From a virus: a stretch of DNA of 34,889 nucleotides. The number at the start of each line of letters is the position of its first letter. Position 1 is the stretch's first letter. The DNA is taken from positions 1 through 34,889 of IMG/VR virus record IMGVR_UViG_3300022602_004010, one strand, 5' to 3'. Below the pieces are notes generated by a model, which saw only the letters and a list, made by a program, of their open reading frames with translations, was not told the DNA's origin and searched no databases. Shown one piece after another: positions 1 through 7,212 of this stretch. A program made the position numbers and the translations under genes.

Positions 1-281
1 AAGTAGTTGCCCAAATGTTCGCCAATCTGTGCGTAAACGTCATCGGTGGCACCACCTTTTTTGTTTAACTCAATGACTTCGTTTTTCTTTTCAACTAGTT
101 GTCTGCGTTGTTCGGCTGTGGCGGGTTTGTCTTTGTGTTGAGCGTTGAATTGTTCGTCAAGGTCTTTGAGTACCCCTTTGATGTCTCCGGCGGCACCCTT
201 GATGTCTTTGTATAATTTACAACCTGCTTTAACTGCGGCAACTGCGCCATTGGCAAGGGCAAATAGAGAAATCGGATCCAC
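1..281 (-). CDS. virion-like protein, N-terminal part (runs off left edge)
   Basis: Open frame of 93 codons that starts with GTG at 281 and leaves the window at base 1. It begins VDPISLFALANGAVAAVKAG, a hydrophobic/Ala-rich opening that I associate with structural proteins of marine T4-like phages, followed by a charged, Lys/Glu-rich stretch likely to be helical. A purine-rich run (AGGGGG) sits 9 bases before the GTG, and a tandem late-promoter-like motif lies at 296-310. No enzymatic motif is visible. Role (tail or baseplate component) is inference from the N-terminal pattern and promoter type. Confidence 0.6.
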   Translation of the reverse strand, partial: MDPISLFALANGAVAAVKAGCKLYKDIKGAAGDIKGVLKDLDEQFNAQHKDKPATAEQRRQLVEKKNEVIELNKKGGATDDVYAQIGEHLGNY

Positions 282-295
282 TTAGAAAACCCCCT

Positions 296-310
296 TATTT
301 ATTATTTAAG
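296..310 (-). promoter_or_regulatory. tandem late-promoter-like motif
   Basis: On the minus strand, CTTAAATA (310-303) runs straight into AATAAATA (303-296), 15-22 bases before the GTG at 281. It resembles the T4 late promoter core TATAAATA and matches similar sites before other virion genes in this window. Confidence 0.5.
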
Positions 311-337
311 GTGGGCGGGATCAAAAATTATGTGTAT

Positions 338-1339
338 CTAGAACTGAATAAAATGCTTTTCTTGCAAATTTGTATACAATGGTTTCATGTGAGTAGAAAA
401 AACCAACGCATCACGAAATCGTTGATTTTTTGCTCCATTGGCGTCCCACCAACGACTATCTGCAGTTTGTAGTACAAGATTTATCAATTTTAATAGTATA
501 TTTTTACTTTGAGTGTATTGGGTATTCCTGCGATGCCAAAATTTATCAGTAAAACCACTAGTTTGCTCAACTGAATCTAGATTATCAGTCCACATCATTT
601 TAAGACTAGATATTTCTAACCCAATATTCCTTAATTCATAATCGATGTTGATTTTTTTATTGGAGGTATGATTTTTCAAATCGTCAAACAATCCCACAAT
701 ACATCCAAGATAGTTGGTGATGAATCCGTAGTCGGTCCAACTTGATATCTGAGAGAAGCGGCTGTTGGTATCAAAATAGTGCCTTTTGCCCAATATGTAC
801 CCGTCGGGTACTTGGTAGTTATCTACTATCAAGGAACCGGCTCTGGCAATTTCCATACCTATCAAATTTGGGAAAGAAAGATCGATTGGATGATCTCCCG
901 AAGTAAAATCAAACAACACATAGGCTTCTTCTGCTGAATTATTTACAGTAGTACCAGTTGGGATAGTGAATATTCCATAATCGCCTTGATATAAATTTGA
1001 AATCCAATACTTTTTTCCCGAAACCAGATTTCCTTTCAAGGACAAGCTGTCGGACATTTTTTTATTAGACCAACATCCGATTTGTTTTTCGTACTCAGAC
1101 TGATAAAACAACGGTGGTGTAGTATCAGCAAATGAAATAGACATACACAATCTTGCTCCGTGATTGTGTTGTACACAATGAGCAATTCCCAGGCTGTGTG
1201 TTGCCAAGGTTAGCAAATTATTAAACCATAAAGTTTTTTGATTGGACCTGTGATCAATATCAAAATACGGTTTTAGTATCTTTAAGGTTTCTTTATTGAA
1301 GTCATTGCATTCTACGGTGTCTAAGGGTATTATTGTCAT
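338..1339 (-). CDS. acyl-CoA dehydrogenase-like flavoprotein (paralogue A)
   Basis: 333 residues. The order of motifs follows the acyl-CoA dehydrogenase/DszC-HpaB superfamily: an N-terminal helical part with HCVQHNHGAR, a middle beta domain (GKKYWISNLYQGDYGIF, about 108-124), then GMEIARAGSLIVDNYQVPDG matching the family's G-M-x-G-S-x...F-x-x-V-x-V-P turn, and a C-terminal helical domain ending QRFRDALVFSTHMKPLY, like the 'RDA...H' end of type-2 members. It is shorter than the usual 380-400 residues, mostly at the N-terminus, and the catalytic Glu of true dehydrogenases is not recognisable, so a flavin monooxygenase or non-catalytic partner is possible. Last gene of the 7067-338 operon; its ATG overlaps the end of paralogue B (ATGA). 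Confidence 0.7.
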   Translation of the reverse strand: MTIIPLDTVECNDFNKETLKILKPYFDIDHRSNQKTLWFNNLLTLATHSLGIAHCVQHNHGARLCMSISFADTTPPLFYQSEYEKQIGCWSNKKMSDSLSLKGNLVSGKKYWISNLYQGDYGIFTIPTGTTVNNSAEEAYVLFDFTSGDHPIDLSFPNLIGMEIARAGSLIVDNYQVPDGYILGKRHYFDTNSRFSQISSWTDYGFITNYLGCIVGLFDDLKNHTSNKKINIDYELRNIGLEISSLKMMWTDNLDSVEQTSGFTDKFWHRRNTQYTQSKNILLKLINLVLQTADSRWWDANGAKNQRFRDALVFSTHMKPLYTNLQEKHFIQF

Positions 1340-2337
1340 TTTAACTCTAAAAAATTATACAATTGAGAAAATCTATAAAGAGGATACATATGGGACGAAT
1401 ATGTCAAGGCGTCTCTAAATCGTTGACTGTAGTCACCTTCTTTATTTGCCCAATAACTTACTCCTACTTCTATTATCATTTGTATAATACTGATCAATGT
1501 TTTTTTACTGAATGAATATTGTGTGTTTCTGCGATGCCAGAATTCGTTTGTGGAATCGCGCTGTTTCAATGATATCAGATTGTCTTCCCATTGCATTTGC
1601 ATAGTACATACATCTGTTTCTAATTTTTTTATGTCAAATTCTGCGCCACAATCAAATTTATCAGTGTATGCTTTTAGATCCAAAAATAATTGTCTTGTGA
1701 CTCCGAGATGATTGGTAAGAAAGCAATAGCTATGGAAATTATTTTTTAAAAAGAACTGCGGAGAAGTATTTAATCCCAGTATTTGATCGGGCTTGATTTC
1801 TATATTTTTAAAAATTATGCTGCCCGGTATAGCTAATTCCATACCCAGTGGAGTAAAATTCGCAAAAGTTATTTCGTGTTCGCTCTTTGTAAGATCAACA
1901 TAAACAGATTTACTGACCTTGTTCTCGTCTAATATTTGTAGATTCACATACGAGGAATTGTGTATGTTGGTGATCCACTTTTTCATGCCATTTAATTTGT
2001 TATCAATCAATGTACACTCGTCGGCTCGTTTAATGCCAGTCCATCCTCCTGTAATCTCGTTATATTTTTTACTGAATACATTTTCTTTGGCTTCAATTGA
2101 ATCACCAAAATATACCATTAGTCTGCTGACCAAGTCGTGATGAATACAGTGTGCCAATCCCATACTGGTCCTAGCAATTAGCAATTGATTTTCAAAAAAT
2201 TGTTTAGTCTCATCATAGTCGGCCTCTGCGTAATTGATATCAACATAGGGAGCCAAGGTGGTTTTTGTATCAAGATCAAATCTTTCTTTTTTCATGCAAG
2301 GTATTAATATGTCAGAAGATTCAAGTTTTTTAATCAT
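1336..2337 (-). CDS. acyl-CoA dehydrogenase-like flavoprotein (paralogue B)
   Basis: 333 residues, the same length as the downstream neighbour and clearly paralogous: both carry FWHRRNTQY, then SK, and both end QRFRDAL..S.HM.PLY. The middle domain shows GMKKWITNIHNSSYVNL and the turn PLGMELAIPGSIIFKNIEI. Members of this superfamily bind FAD or FMN and oxidise acyl thioesters or hydroxylate small substrates as homo- or heterotetramers; a heteromer of the two paralogues is plausible. The N-terminal helical domain is short. Starts 8 bases after the beta-keto acid cleavage gene, so the pair probably acts on its product or substrate. Very AT-rich: the 60 bases at 1441-1500 are 27% G+C. Confidence 0.7.
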   Translation of the reverse strand: MIKKLESSDILIPCMKKERFDLDTKTTLAPYVDINYAEADYDETKQFFENQLLIARTSMGLAHCIHHDLVSRLMVYFGDSIEAKENVFSKKYNEITGGWTGIKRADECTLIDNKLNGMKKWITNIHNSSYVNLQILDENKVSKSVYVDLTKSEHEITFANFTPLGMELAIPGSIIFKNIEIKPDQILGLNTSPQFFLKNNFHSYCFLTNHLGVTRQLFLDLKAYTDKFDCGAEFDIKKLETDVCTMQMQWEDNLISLKQRDSTNEFWHRRNTQYSFSKKTLISIIQMIIEVGVSYWANKEGDYSQRFRDALTYSSHMYPLYRFSQLYNFLELK

Positions 2338-2345
2338 GGTTTTTC

Positions 2346-3212
2346 CTATTTTGATAATTGTAACAAATTTCTTGCATCAGAACAAGAGGCCACATTATTT
2401 CCTAGATCTTGTATAATTCTAACAGCCTTGGTAACTAGTTCTGCATTGGATTTGGCCAATATTCCTTTTTCTAGAAAAACATTATCTTCTAAACCCACTC
2501 TTGCATGTCCGCCACTCAACGAAGACCACGCTACAAAAGGCATTTGTTTGTTACCTATTCCAAATGCATACCATGTGGCATTGTTGGGTAACAGTTGTCG
2601 GGCATATTCCAATGTGGTTGTTGTTGAATCCCATCCCCATTTGATTCCGGTGGCAATTTGCCAAAGTGGATTTCCCACAATCAAGCCGTCTGCTATTAAC
2701 GATTTGGCAATGTGTAGATCGCCGCTGTCAAAAATTTCTAATTCGGGTTTGACCCCGGCTTGTTTGATAAGACGGGCCATTTCTCGTACTACCGGAATAG
2801 AATTTACTGTAATATTGTTTGTACCTCTATTCATGGTATTAAAATCCAAGCTACAAAGGTCGGGTAGTAATTCCATGACATGTGCCACACGTTCTTCTGC
2901 GGATTTAAATGCGGAATCAATTTGACCAAATACTGCTGTAGATGCACCAGTTGATCCGGGTCCGGTGGTTAAATTAATAATTAAATTAGAATTTTTGTCT
3001 CGTATACGGCCTACAACTTGTTTGTACAGTTCGATGTCCATGCTGGGTGCGCCGGTTGCAGGATCTCTAACATGAAGGTGCACCACTGCTGCACCAGCTT
3101 CGGCAGCCTCTAATGCACTGTTAGCAATCTGTTCAGGAGTAACTGGCAAATATGGTGTGTGCTTTAGTGTTGTTCCTGACCCAGTCACTGCACAAGTTAT
3201 AATGGTTTTCAT
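2346..3212 (-). CDS. beta-keto acid cleavage enzyme (BKACE/DUF849, Kce-like)
   Basis: 288 residues from ATG at 3212, which overlaps the stop of the reductase (ATGA); a longer in-frame start lacks homology. TIM-barrel family that condenses a beta-keto acid with acetyl-CoA, yielding acetoacetate and a new acyl-CoA (Kce of lysine fermentation is the prototype). Diagnostic features: opening TCAVTGSGTT and TPYLPVTPEQIA, the metal-binding HLHVRD (His45, His47), and the C-terminal GGHARVGLEDN and LAKSNAELV blocks. All are intact, so activity is likely. Its position between a reductase that could make or use a beta-keto group and two acyl-CoA dehydrogenase-like genes suggests one pathway. Substrate cannot be read from sequence. 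Confidence 0.9.
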   Translation of the reverse strand: MKTIITCAVTGSGTTLKHTPYLPVTPEQIANSALEAAEAGAAVVHLHVRDPATGAPSMDIELYKQVVGRIRDKNSNLIINLTTGPGSTGASTAVFGQIDSAFKSAEERVAHVMELLPDLCSLDFNTMNRGTNNITVNSIPVVREMARLIKQAGVKPELEIFDSGDLHIAKSLIADGLIVGNPLWQIATGIKWGWDSTTTTLEYARQLLPNNATWYAFGIGNKQMPFVAWSSLSGGHARVGLEDNVFLEKGILAKSNAELVTKAVRIIQDLGNNVASCSDARNLLQLSK

Positions 3213-3961
3213 AGTATTCGTCCCCCATCTACCACAAAACAATTGCCAGTGACAAATCTCATTTTGGTGGCGCAAGCCTCAACCACCGATGCAATGTCTT
3301 GGGGTATGGCAATTCGTTTAAGTGGAGTGGTATCTGCCGCCCGTTGATAAAATTCTGCAGTTTGATCTAAAAATCCCGTGTTCATCGAACTAGGACAAAT
3401 TGACACCACACGTACCTGTGGTGCCAATGACAATGCTAAATTTTTGGTCAAAGATTCTAGTCCGGCCTTGGCAGCAGTATAGGCCATATTGCTGCCGTGC
3501 CCAGGACGCAGCGCAGAGGCCGAGCTGATATTAACAATTAGTGCATTGGAACTTTGTTTTAACAAAGGCAACAAAGTTTTAATAGTCGAAAATACTGATC
3601 GCAGATTGACGGTCAACATTGTATCAAAAAAATCATCGGTTAGATCATCTAGATTTTTATGAGCAATAGTTTTAGAAAAACCGGCTGTGTTGACCAACAG
3701 ATCGCATTGTGTTAGATGTTCGACTGCCTGTTTAAATTCTTGTGTTTTTGTATTGTCTGCCAGTATAACTTGATGATTCAAATGACCATTTTCAAATTGA
3801 TCAAATTTCTTTTGCAATTCATCAGCATTGCGTCTAACAATGCCAATCACTTGTGCGCCCGAGATAGCAAGTTTTTGTGCAGTGGCAAATCCAATACCGC
3901 CTGCGGCACCTACAACTACAGCCACTTGTCCTTTTAAATTATCCAATGGTTCAAAACTCAT
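3209..3961 (-). CDS. short-chain dehydrogenase/reductase, FabG-like
   Basis: 250 residues, classical SDR length. Rossmann glycine motif GAAGGIG (18-24), NTAG at 91-94, structural Asn119, Ser146/147, catalytic YTAAK (Tyr161, Lys165) and a C-terminal ITGxxxxVDGG-type end (TGNCFVVDGG). Arg43-Arg44 after beta-2 suggest NADPH preference. Expected reaction: reversible reduction of a keto group, most often a 3-oxoacyl thioester or a small hydroxyacid. Overlaps the BKACE start by 4 bases, implying translational coupling and a shared pathway. Base composition (55% G+C at 3481-3540) is well above the flanking operon genes, hinting at a different origin. Confidence 0.93.
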   Translation of the reverse strand: MSFEPLDNLKGQVAVVVGAAGGIGFATAQKLAISGAQVIGIVRRNADELQKKFDQFENGHLNHQVILADNTKTQEFKQAVEHLTQCDLLVNTAGFSKTIAHKNLDDLTDDFFDTMLTVNLRSVFSTIKTLLPLLKQSSNALIVNISSASALRPGHGSNMAYTAAKAGLESLTKNLALSLAPQVRVVSICPSSMNTGFLDQTAEFYQRAADTTPLKRIAIPQDIASVVEACATKMRFVTGNCFVVDGGRIL

Positions 3962-3968
3962 ATTATTC

Positions 3969-5021
3969 CTATTCCAGTGCGTAAGTATTAACGCATCCTT
4001 TGATGCCTTTTGTTAGATCTTTTGTATCATTTATCCAATTTTTTCTCACTCGAGATAAAAATTCTTTTATGCCATTGTGTGCGTACCTTACCGAATCAGT
4101 GGTTTCACGATTTTGATTCCAAAACCAATTGTCTCTTTCGGATAACAATAAGTTTTTGGGCTTGGGGGCAACTATGGTAGTGGTATCCCAGCCCGGGTAA
4201 ATTAAAGTATGATAAATGTCATTTCTTAAATATTGCCCGGTAATTTTGCTTTGCGGAAGATGAGCACCACTAATGGACGAAAACCATGCAGGATTATTTT
4301 GTTCCATTACTTTTAATAATATATGACTTTGTTTGGCCACAATGGCCGCAGTGTCTGGTGCCCAATAAAACCATTCGTCAAAATAACCTTGGTTTGCCAT
4401 GGATTGTAATCTCAAATTGGTTTCAGAAAACACATCAATAAAACAGGTATGCCATTTGCCATTGACTTGTTTGATTCTAGGTTTTTCTGCACCCCAAAGG
4501 AAACACATACGCTTGCCGCTGTCGATTATTTTTTTGTAGTCATCAACATATTCTCGTATATAAGATCTAGCCAGACTATTGGCTGACATTATTCCTTTGA
4601 TGTTGTAGATATAATCAAATTTAACATCGGGTCTAGTGTAAATATTGGCAATAATATTACTAATATCAACTACTCGATGTTTGATATCTGGACGTGTTTC
4701 TAATATTTTTTGTGTTTTTGGAATAGCAGTAAAAAATACTTCTTCGTTGAGCACGCTGTGTTTGTTTTGATCTGCTTCGTAACTGTGGAAATGTGCTATC
4801 TCGTCTACCTTGATTCCGTGTTTGAGAAAAGTATCTAGCATACACCAACCATCGGGACCGCCACCATACCATAATACAATATAATCGTAACTGTCCCTTA
4901 TTTGTTGTGCTCGCTGTCGATATAGTTCGTCCAATGATTCTGTGGGATCTTGGGTCCAATTGAATTTACCGTACTGTTCTCGGTTGAAATGCCACTCTAG
5001 ATGTGTACTAGTGCGCTTCAT
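3969..5021 (-). CDS. degenerate PP-loop (ATP-pyrophosphatase-like) protein
   Basis: 350 residues from the first ATG. IVLWYGGGPDGWCMLD (about 47-63) sits where PP-loop ATP pyrophosphatases have SGGxDS, preceded by a predicted helix (ESLDELYRQRAQQIRDSYD) and followed by an alternating helix/strand pattern. Both serines of the loop are replaced by Gly, so ATP chemistry may be lost or altered. Later sections (FLWGAEKPRI, YWAPDT) resemble uncharacterised marine-phage PP-loop proteins as I remember them. An open, sensible frame continues upstream to 5114 without ATG, GTG or TTG (see next entry), so the real N-terminus is probably longer. Function unknown; in this operon a thiolation, amidation or ligation step is conceivable. 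Confidence 0.75.
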   Translation of the reverse strand: MKRTSTHLEWHFNREQYGKFNWTQDPTESLDELYRQRAQQIRDSYDYIVLWYGGGPDGWCMLDTFLKHGIKVDEIAHFHSYEADQNKHSVLNEEVFFTAIPKTQKILETRPDIKHRVVDISNIIANIYTRPDVKFDYIYNIKGIMSANSLARSYIREYVDDYKKIIDSGKRMCFLWGAEKPRIKQVNGKWHTCFIDVFSETNLRLQSMANQGYFDEWFYWAPDTAAIVAKQSHILLKVMEQNNPAWFSSISGAHLPQSKITGQYLRNDIYHTLIYPGWDTTTIVAPKPKNLLLSERDNWFWNQNRETTDSVRYAHNGIKEFLSRVRKNWINDTKDLTKGIKGCVNTYALE

Positions 5022-5114
5022 TTCCTCAATGGCCGATAATTTACTGTAGGTTTTAAATGTTTTTCCTACAGTGTAATAGCCAAATTGGTCACCTGAATAT
5101 TGTATAATAGAAAT
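5022..5114 (-). other. probable 31-codon N-terminal extension with an ATT start
   Basis: In frame with the PP-loop gene, codons from ATT at 5114 read ISIIQYSGDQFGYYTVGK and continue TFKTYSKLSAIEE into the ATG at 5021. The frame closes at a TAA only five codons earlier, with no standard start in between. AGGA, a good ribosome-binding core, lies at 5124-5121, 6 bases before the ATT, overlapping the stop of the previous gene as operon signals usually do. This fits a rare AUU start (known for infC and pcnB) or, less interestingly, a sequencing error that removed an ATG. Confidence 0.55.
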
Positions 5115-5122
5115 TTTTTGTC

Positions 5123-5734
5123 CTAGTTGGGGTTTTTAATTAATTCTGGATAGTCGTTTAACAACTGATCAAGATCATAAGTTGTTTGAACTTCAGAAAA
5201 TTTAATTGAAAAAAATAATCTAGTAGATTGTATATTCTCCACGCTATGTGCTTGTTTGACATTGAAAGCATACCATCCAACCGGGAAAATTTGCTTGTGT
5301 ACTATGCCTCTATCTCTAGCATCTTTATATAAAAGATTTGTGGATTCTATTTTCTTTACTTCGGCAGAAATATTATAAAGCACTGTTTCTACATTATTTC
5401 CGCCAAGATCAATAAAGTAATTTACGGCCAATGCTCGGCCTCGATCAATGTGTGGCGGTTGGCAAGAAACTGTGTTATCAAGAGATTTCATTATGCTGAC
5501 CCCTGATCTAATTTTATGCTTAGGAAAAAATTTTTGGTATTCTAGTAGAACCTGTTGATCTACTTTTTCATCTGATATGCCAAACAAGTGCAATGAAGAA
5601 TTTATTTCACCGTTGTGAAATTCATCTAACCAGCGTTTGTTGTCTGGATTAATCGGCGCATTTGCTCCTGTTTGTCGTACTAGATCAATCAAATACGGTG
5701 ACGGGGCTGGTAAATTAAGTTCAGCAACAATCAT
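5123..5734 (-). CDS. 2-oxoglutarate/Fe(II) oxygenase-like protein
   Basis: 203 residues from ATG at 5734; an upstream TTG at 5758 would overlap the ligase gene and adds nothing recognisable. The second half has the jelly-roll metal signature: HID in PPHIDRGRALAVNYFIDL, a distal His in KQAHSVENI, and an Arg 8 residues on (STRLFFSIKF) that could hold 2-oxoglutarate. That HxD...H...R arrangement and the spacing fit non-haem Fe(II) oxygenases or a related cupin-like hydroxylase seen in marine phages. The first half is helical and unassigned. Operon position between the acyl ligase and the PP-loop protein suggests hydroxylation of an activated or peptidyl substrate. Substrate unknown. Confidence 0.6.
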   Translation of the reverse strand: MIVAELNLPAPSPYLIDLVRQTGANAPINPDNKRWLDEFHNGEINSSLHLFGISDEKVDQQVLLEYQKFFPKHKIRSGVSIMKSLDNTVSCQPPHIDRGRALAVNYFIDLGGNNVETVLYNISAEVKKIESTNLLYKDARDRGIVHKQIFPVGWYAFNVKQAHSVENIQSTRLFFSIKFSEVQTTYDLDQLLNDYPELIKNPN

Positions 5735-5750
5735 AAAATATTTTTCTTTT

Positions 5751-6833
5751 CTAATCAAATTGAGATTCTAAATAACTTCTAGAGATTTTTCCGGAAGGGG
5801 ATTGTGGTATTGTAGATATATGTTGAACCAATGTTGGGCGACAGTGACTGCCCAATCTTGTTAAAAAGTTTTTGATTAACTCGGGATTGATATCACCAGT
5901 ATAAAGGCATTTTACACGATCTTTTCCAAAGATCACACATTCACCGATTCCATCTATACCAGAAGTCAATTGTTGTTCCAGGCTCATCGGGTTAACTTTA
6001 ATACCTTTAATATTGATTTGATCGATGTGGCGACCAAGTATTTTAAAATATCCTTTTTCATCTTGTTCGGCTAGATCTCCAGTGTCATACCAATCATCAA
6101 CAAAAACTGTCGGTCCCTTGATATATAATTTTTTATCAATAATTTTAGCATCAACCCCGTCGGGTAATCCCACGGTACCTATTCTTTGTTCCCCATTTAA
6201 TGGATTGGTAAAACAATGGCTCAATGCTTCGGTCATACCAAATGCTTCCACAATCGGTACATTAAATTTTTGTTTTAAATGATTATACAACAAGTTCTTC
6301 ATTGGAGCACTACATGATCTAATAAATCTCAAGTTTGCAAATTCAAATTTAGTTACTATTTGTAATATGTCCGGAATAGCTGTAATAAATGTGGGATTTG
6401 TTTTGTATAAGTTTTTTATTTCCTTGAGCGGCAAAAAATTGATCTCGCATTGTGCTTGTTTTGCAGCCCAATAAAATCCCTGCCCATGCGCATGCCATAA
6501 TGGCATAATGCTGGTATATCGATCGTTGCTGCCAATGTTATAACTACTGCAAATTTTTTTTGTTAGAATATCCAATTGAGTTTGAGTAAAACTACAAAAT
6601 TTGCTGTCGCCAGTTGTACCACTGGTATACCAAAATAACTTTTCATTATAATTCCCACCATTACGATATTGTTCGCCATTGTTGGTTATTAACAAACTCC
6701 AATCTGCACGATCCGTTAAATATTTTAGCCTATCTTTTGCGCTGTTGGGGTTTACTACCATTATACTGTGGTTGACCAATTGCGACAAGTAATCCTGTGG
6801 ATTATCAACGCACAGTACCGCTCTTGGATTCAT
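5751..6833 (-). CDS. compact AMP-forming acyl ligase (acyl-CoA synthetase/adenylation family)
   Basis: 360 residues against about 500 for typical members. All core motifs of the ANL superfamily are present: P-loop YTSGTTGDSK (69-78), AFGMTEA (near 200), YDTGDL and GYFKILGR, hinge-region KGIKVNP, and the C-terminal catalytic Lys in PQSPSGK. What is missing is the first part of the N-terminal subdomain. Expected reaction: ATP-dependent adenylation of a carboxylic acid, then transfer to CoA or another acceptor. No acyl-carrier protein is encoded nearby, so CoA or a small molecule is the likelier acceptor. ATG at 6833 lies directly against the stop of the DUF2061 gene. AT-rich (23% G+C at 6541-6600). 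Confidence 0.88.
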   Translation of the reverse strand: MNPRAVLCVDNPQDYLSQLVNHSIMVVNPNSAKDRLKYLTDRADWSLLITNNGEQYRNGGNYNEKLFWYTSGTTGDSKFCSFTQTQLDILTKKICSSYNIGSNDRYTSIMPLWHAHGQGFYWAAKQAQCEINFLPLKEIKNLYKTNPTFITAIPDILQIVTKFEFANLRFIRSCSAPMKNLLYNHLKQKFNVPIVEAFGMTEALSHCFTNPLNGEQRIGTVGLPDGVDAKIIDKKLYIKGPTVFVDDWYDTGDLAEQDEKGYFKILGRHIDQINIKGIKVNPMSLEQQLTSGIDGIGECVIFGKDRVKCLYTGDINPELIKNFLTRLGSHCRPTLVQHISTIPQSPSGKISRSYLESQFD

Positions 6834-7067
6834 TCACTCGGTCTCCATTACTTTTCTACCGTAATCACTGGAATTCCATGCACGTTCATGAAAAAAATAA
6901 ATTATACTATTAACCACTAGTGCAAATGTTACCACTCCAAGGCCAACCCAGGGATTGCCAGAACTGAGCCAACCACCAAAAAAGTTTGTAATAGTTACTA
7001 AAACACGCCATGTGATCACTTTTGCAAGCGAACGAGGAATATGTTCTTGGATTTTTGTTTTAAACAT
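6834..7067 (-). CDS. DUF2061 small membrane protein
   Basis: 77 residues. RSLAKVITWRVLVTITNFFGG near the N-terminus and IIYFFHERAWN near the C-terminus are the two ends of the DUF2061 signature (typically RSxxKAxTWRxxxT ... YxxHERxW). Two hydrophobic helices (about 19-36 and 41-60) predict an inner-membrane hairpin. Function of the family is unknown; it is often found near sulfur or small-molecule metabolism genes in bacteria. First gene of the operon running to 338, immediately abutting the acyl ligase, so it may tether or serve the pathway at the membrane. Confidence 0.85.
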   Translation of the reverse strand: MFKTKIQEHIPRSLAKVITWRVLVTITNFFGGWLSSGNPWVGLGVVTFALVVNSIIYFFHERAWNSSDYGRKVMETE

Positions 7068-7151
7068 AGTATTATCCTTAATAAACTACACAAGAAAAAT
7101 CATAATAACTAAATGATAATATGATTCTTGATAGCAAATTGATTTTTTTCT

Positions 7152-7170
7152 TTTTCATATTATATGAAAA
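7152..7170. promoter_or_regulatory. perfect 9+1+9 inverted repeat before the metabolic operon
   Basis: TTTTCATAT and ATATGAAAA flank a single central base, in the 140-base AT-rich gap between the DexA-like gene and the DUF2061 gene. The size and symmetry fit a dimeric repressor/activator operator; an AT-only hairpin is the other reading. No protein partner is identifiable. Confidence 0.4.
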
Positions 7171-7204
7171 TTTAATTAATTGTGTATCACGGCGTTGCTG
7201 AATT

Positions 7205-7212
7205 TATTTATG
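7205..7212 (-). promoter_or_regulatory. late-promoter-like octamer before the metabolic operon
   Basis: CATAAATA on the minus strand, overlapping the stop of the DexA-like gene and 138 bases before the DUF2061 start. Identical to the octamer at 17241-17248. The long leader makes it less certain than the other sites. Confidence 0.35.

Noticed and set aside
3213-3275. Upstream start for the BKACE gene
   Set aside because: Added residues overlap the SDR end and do not match the family, which begins at MKTIITCAVTG.
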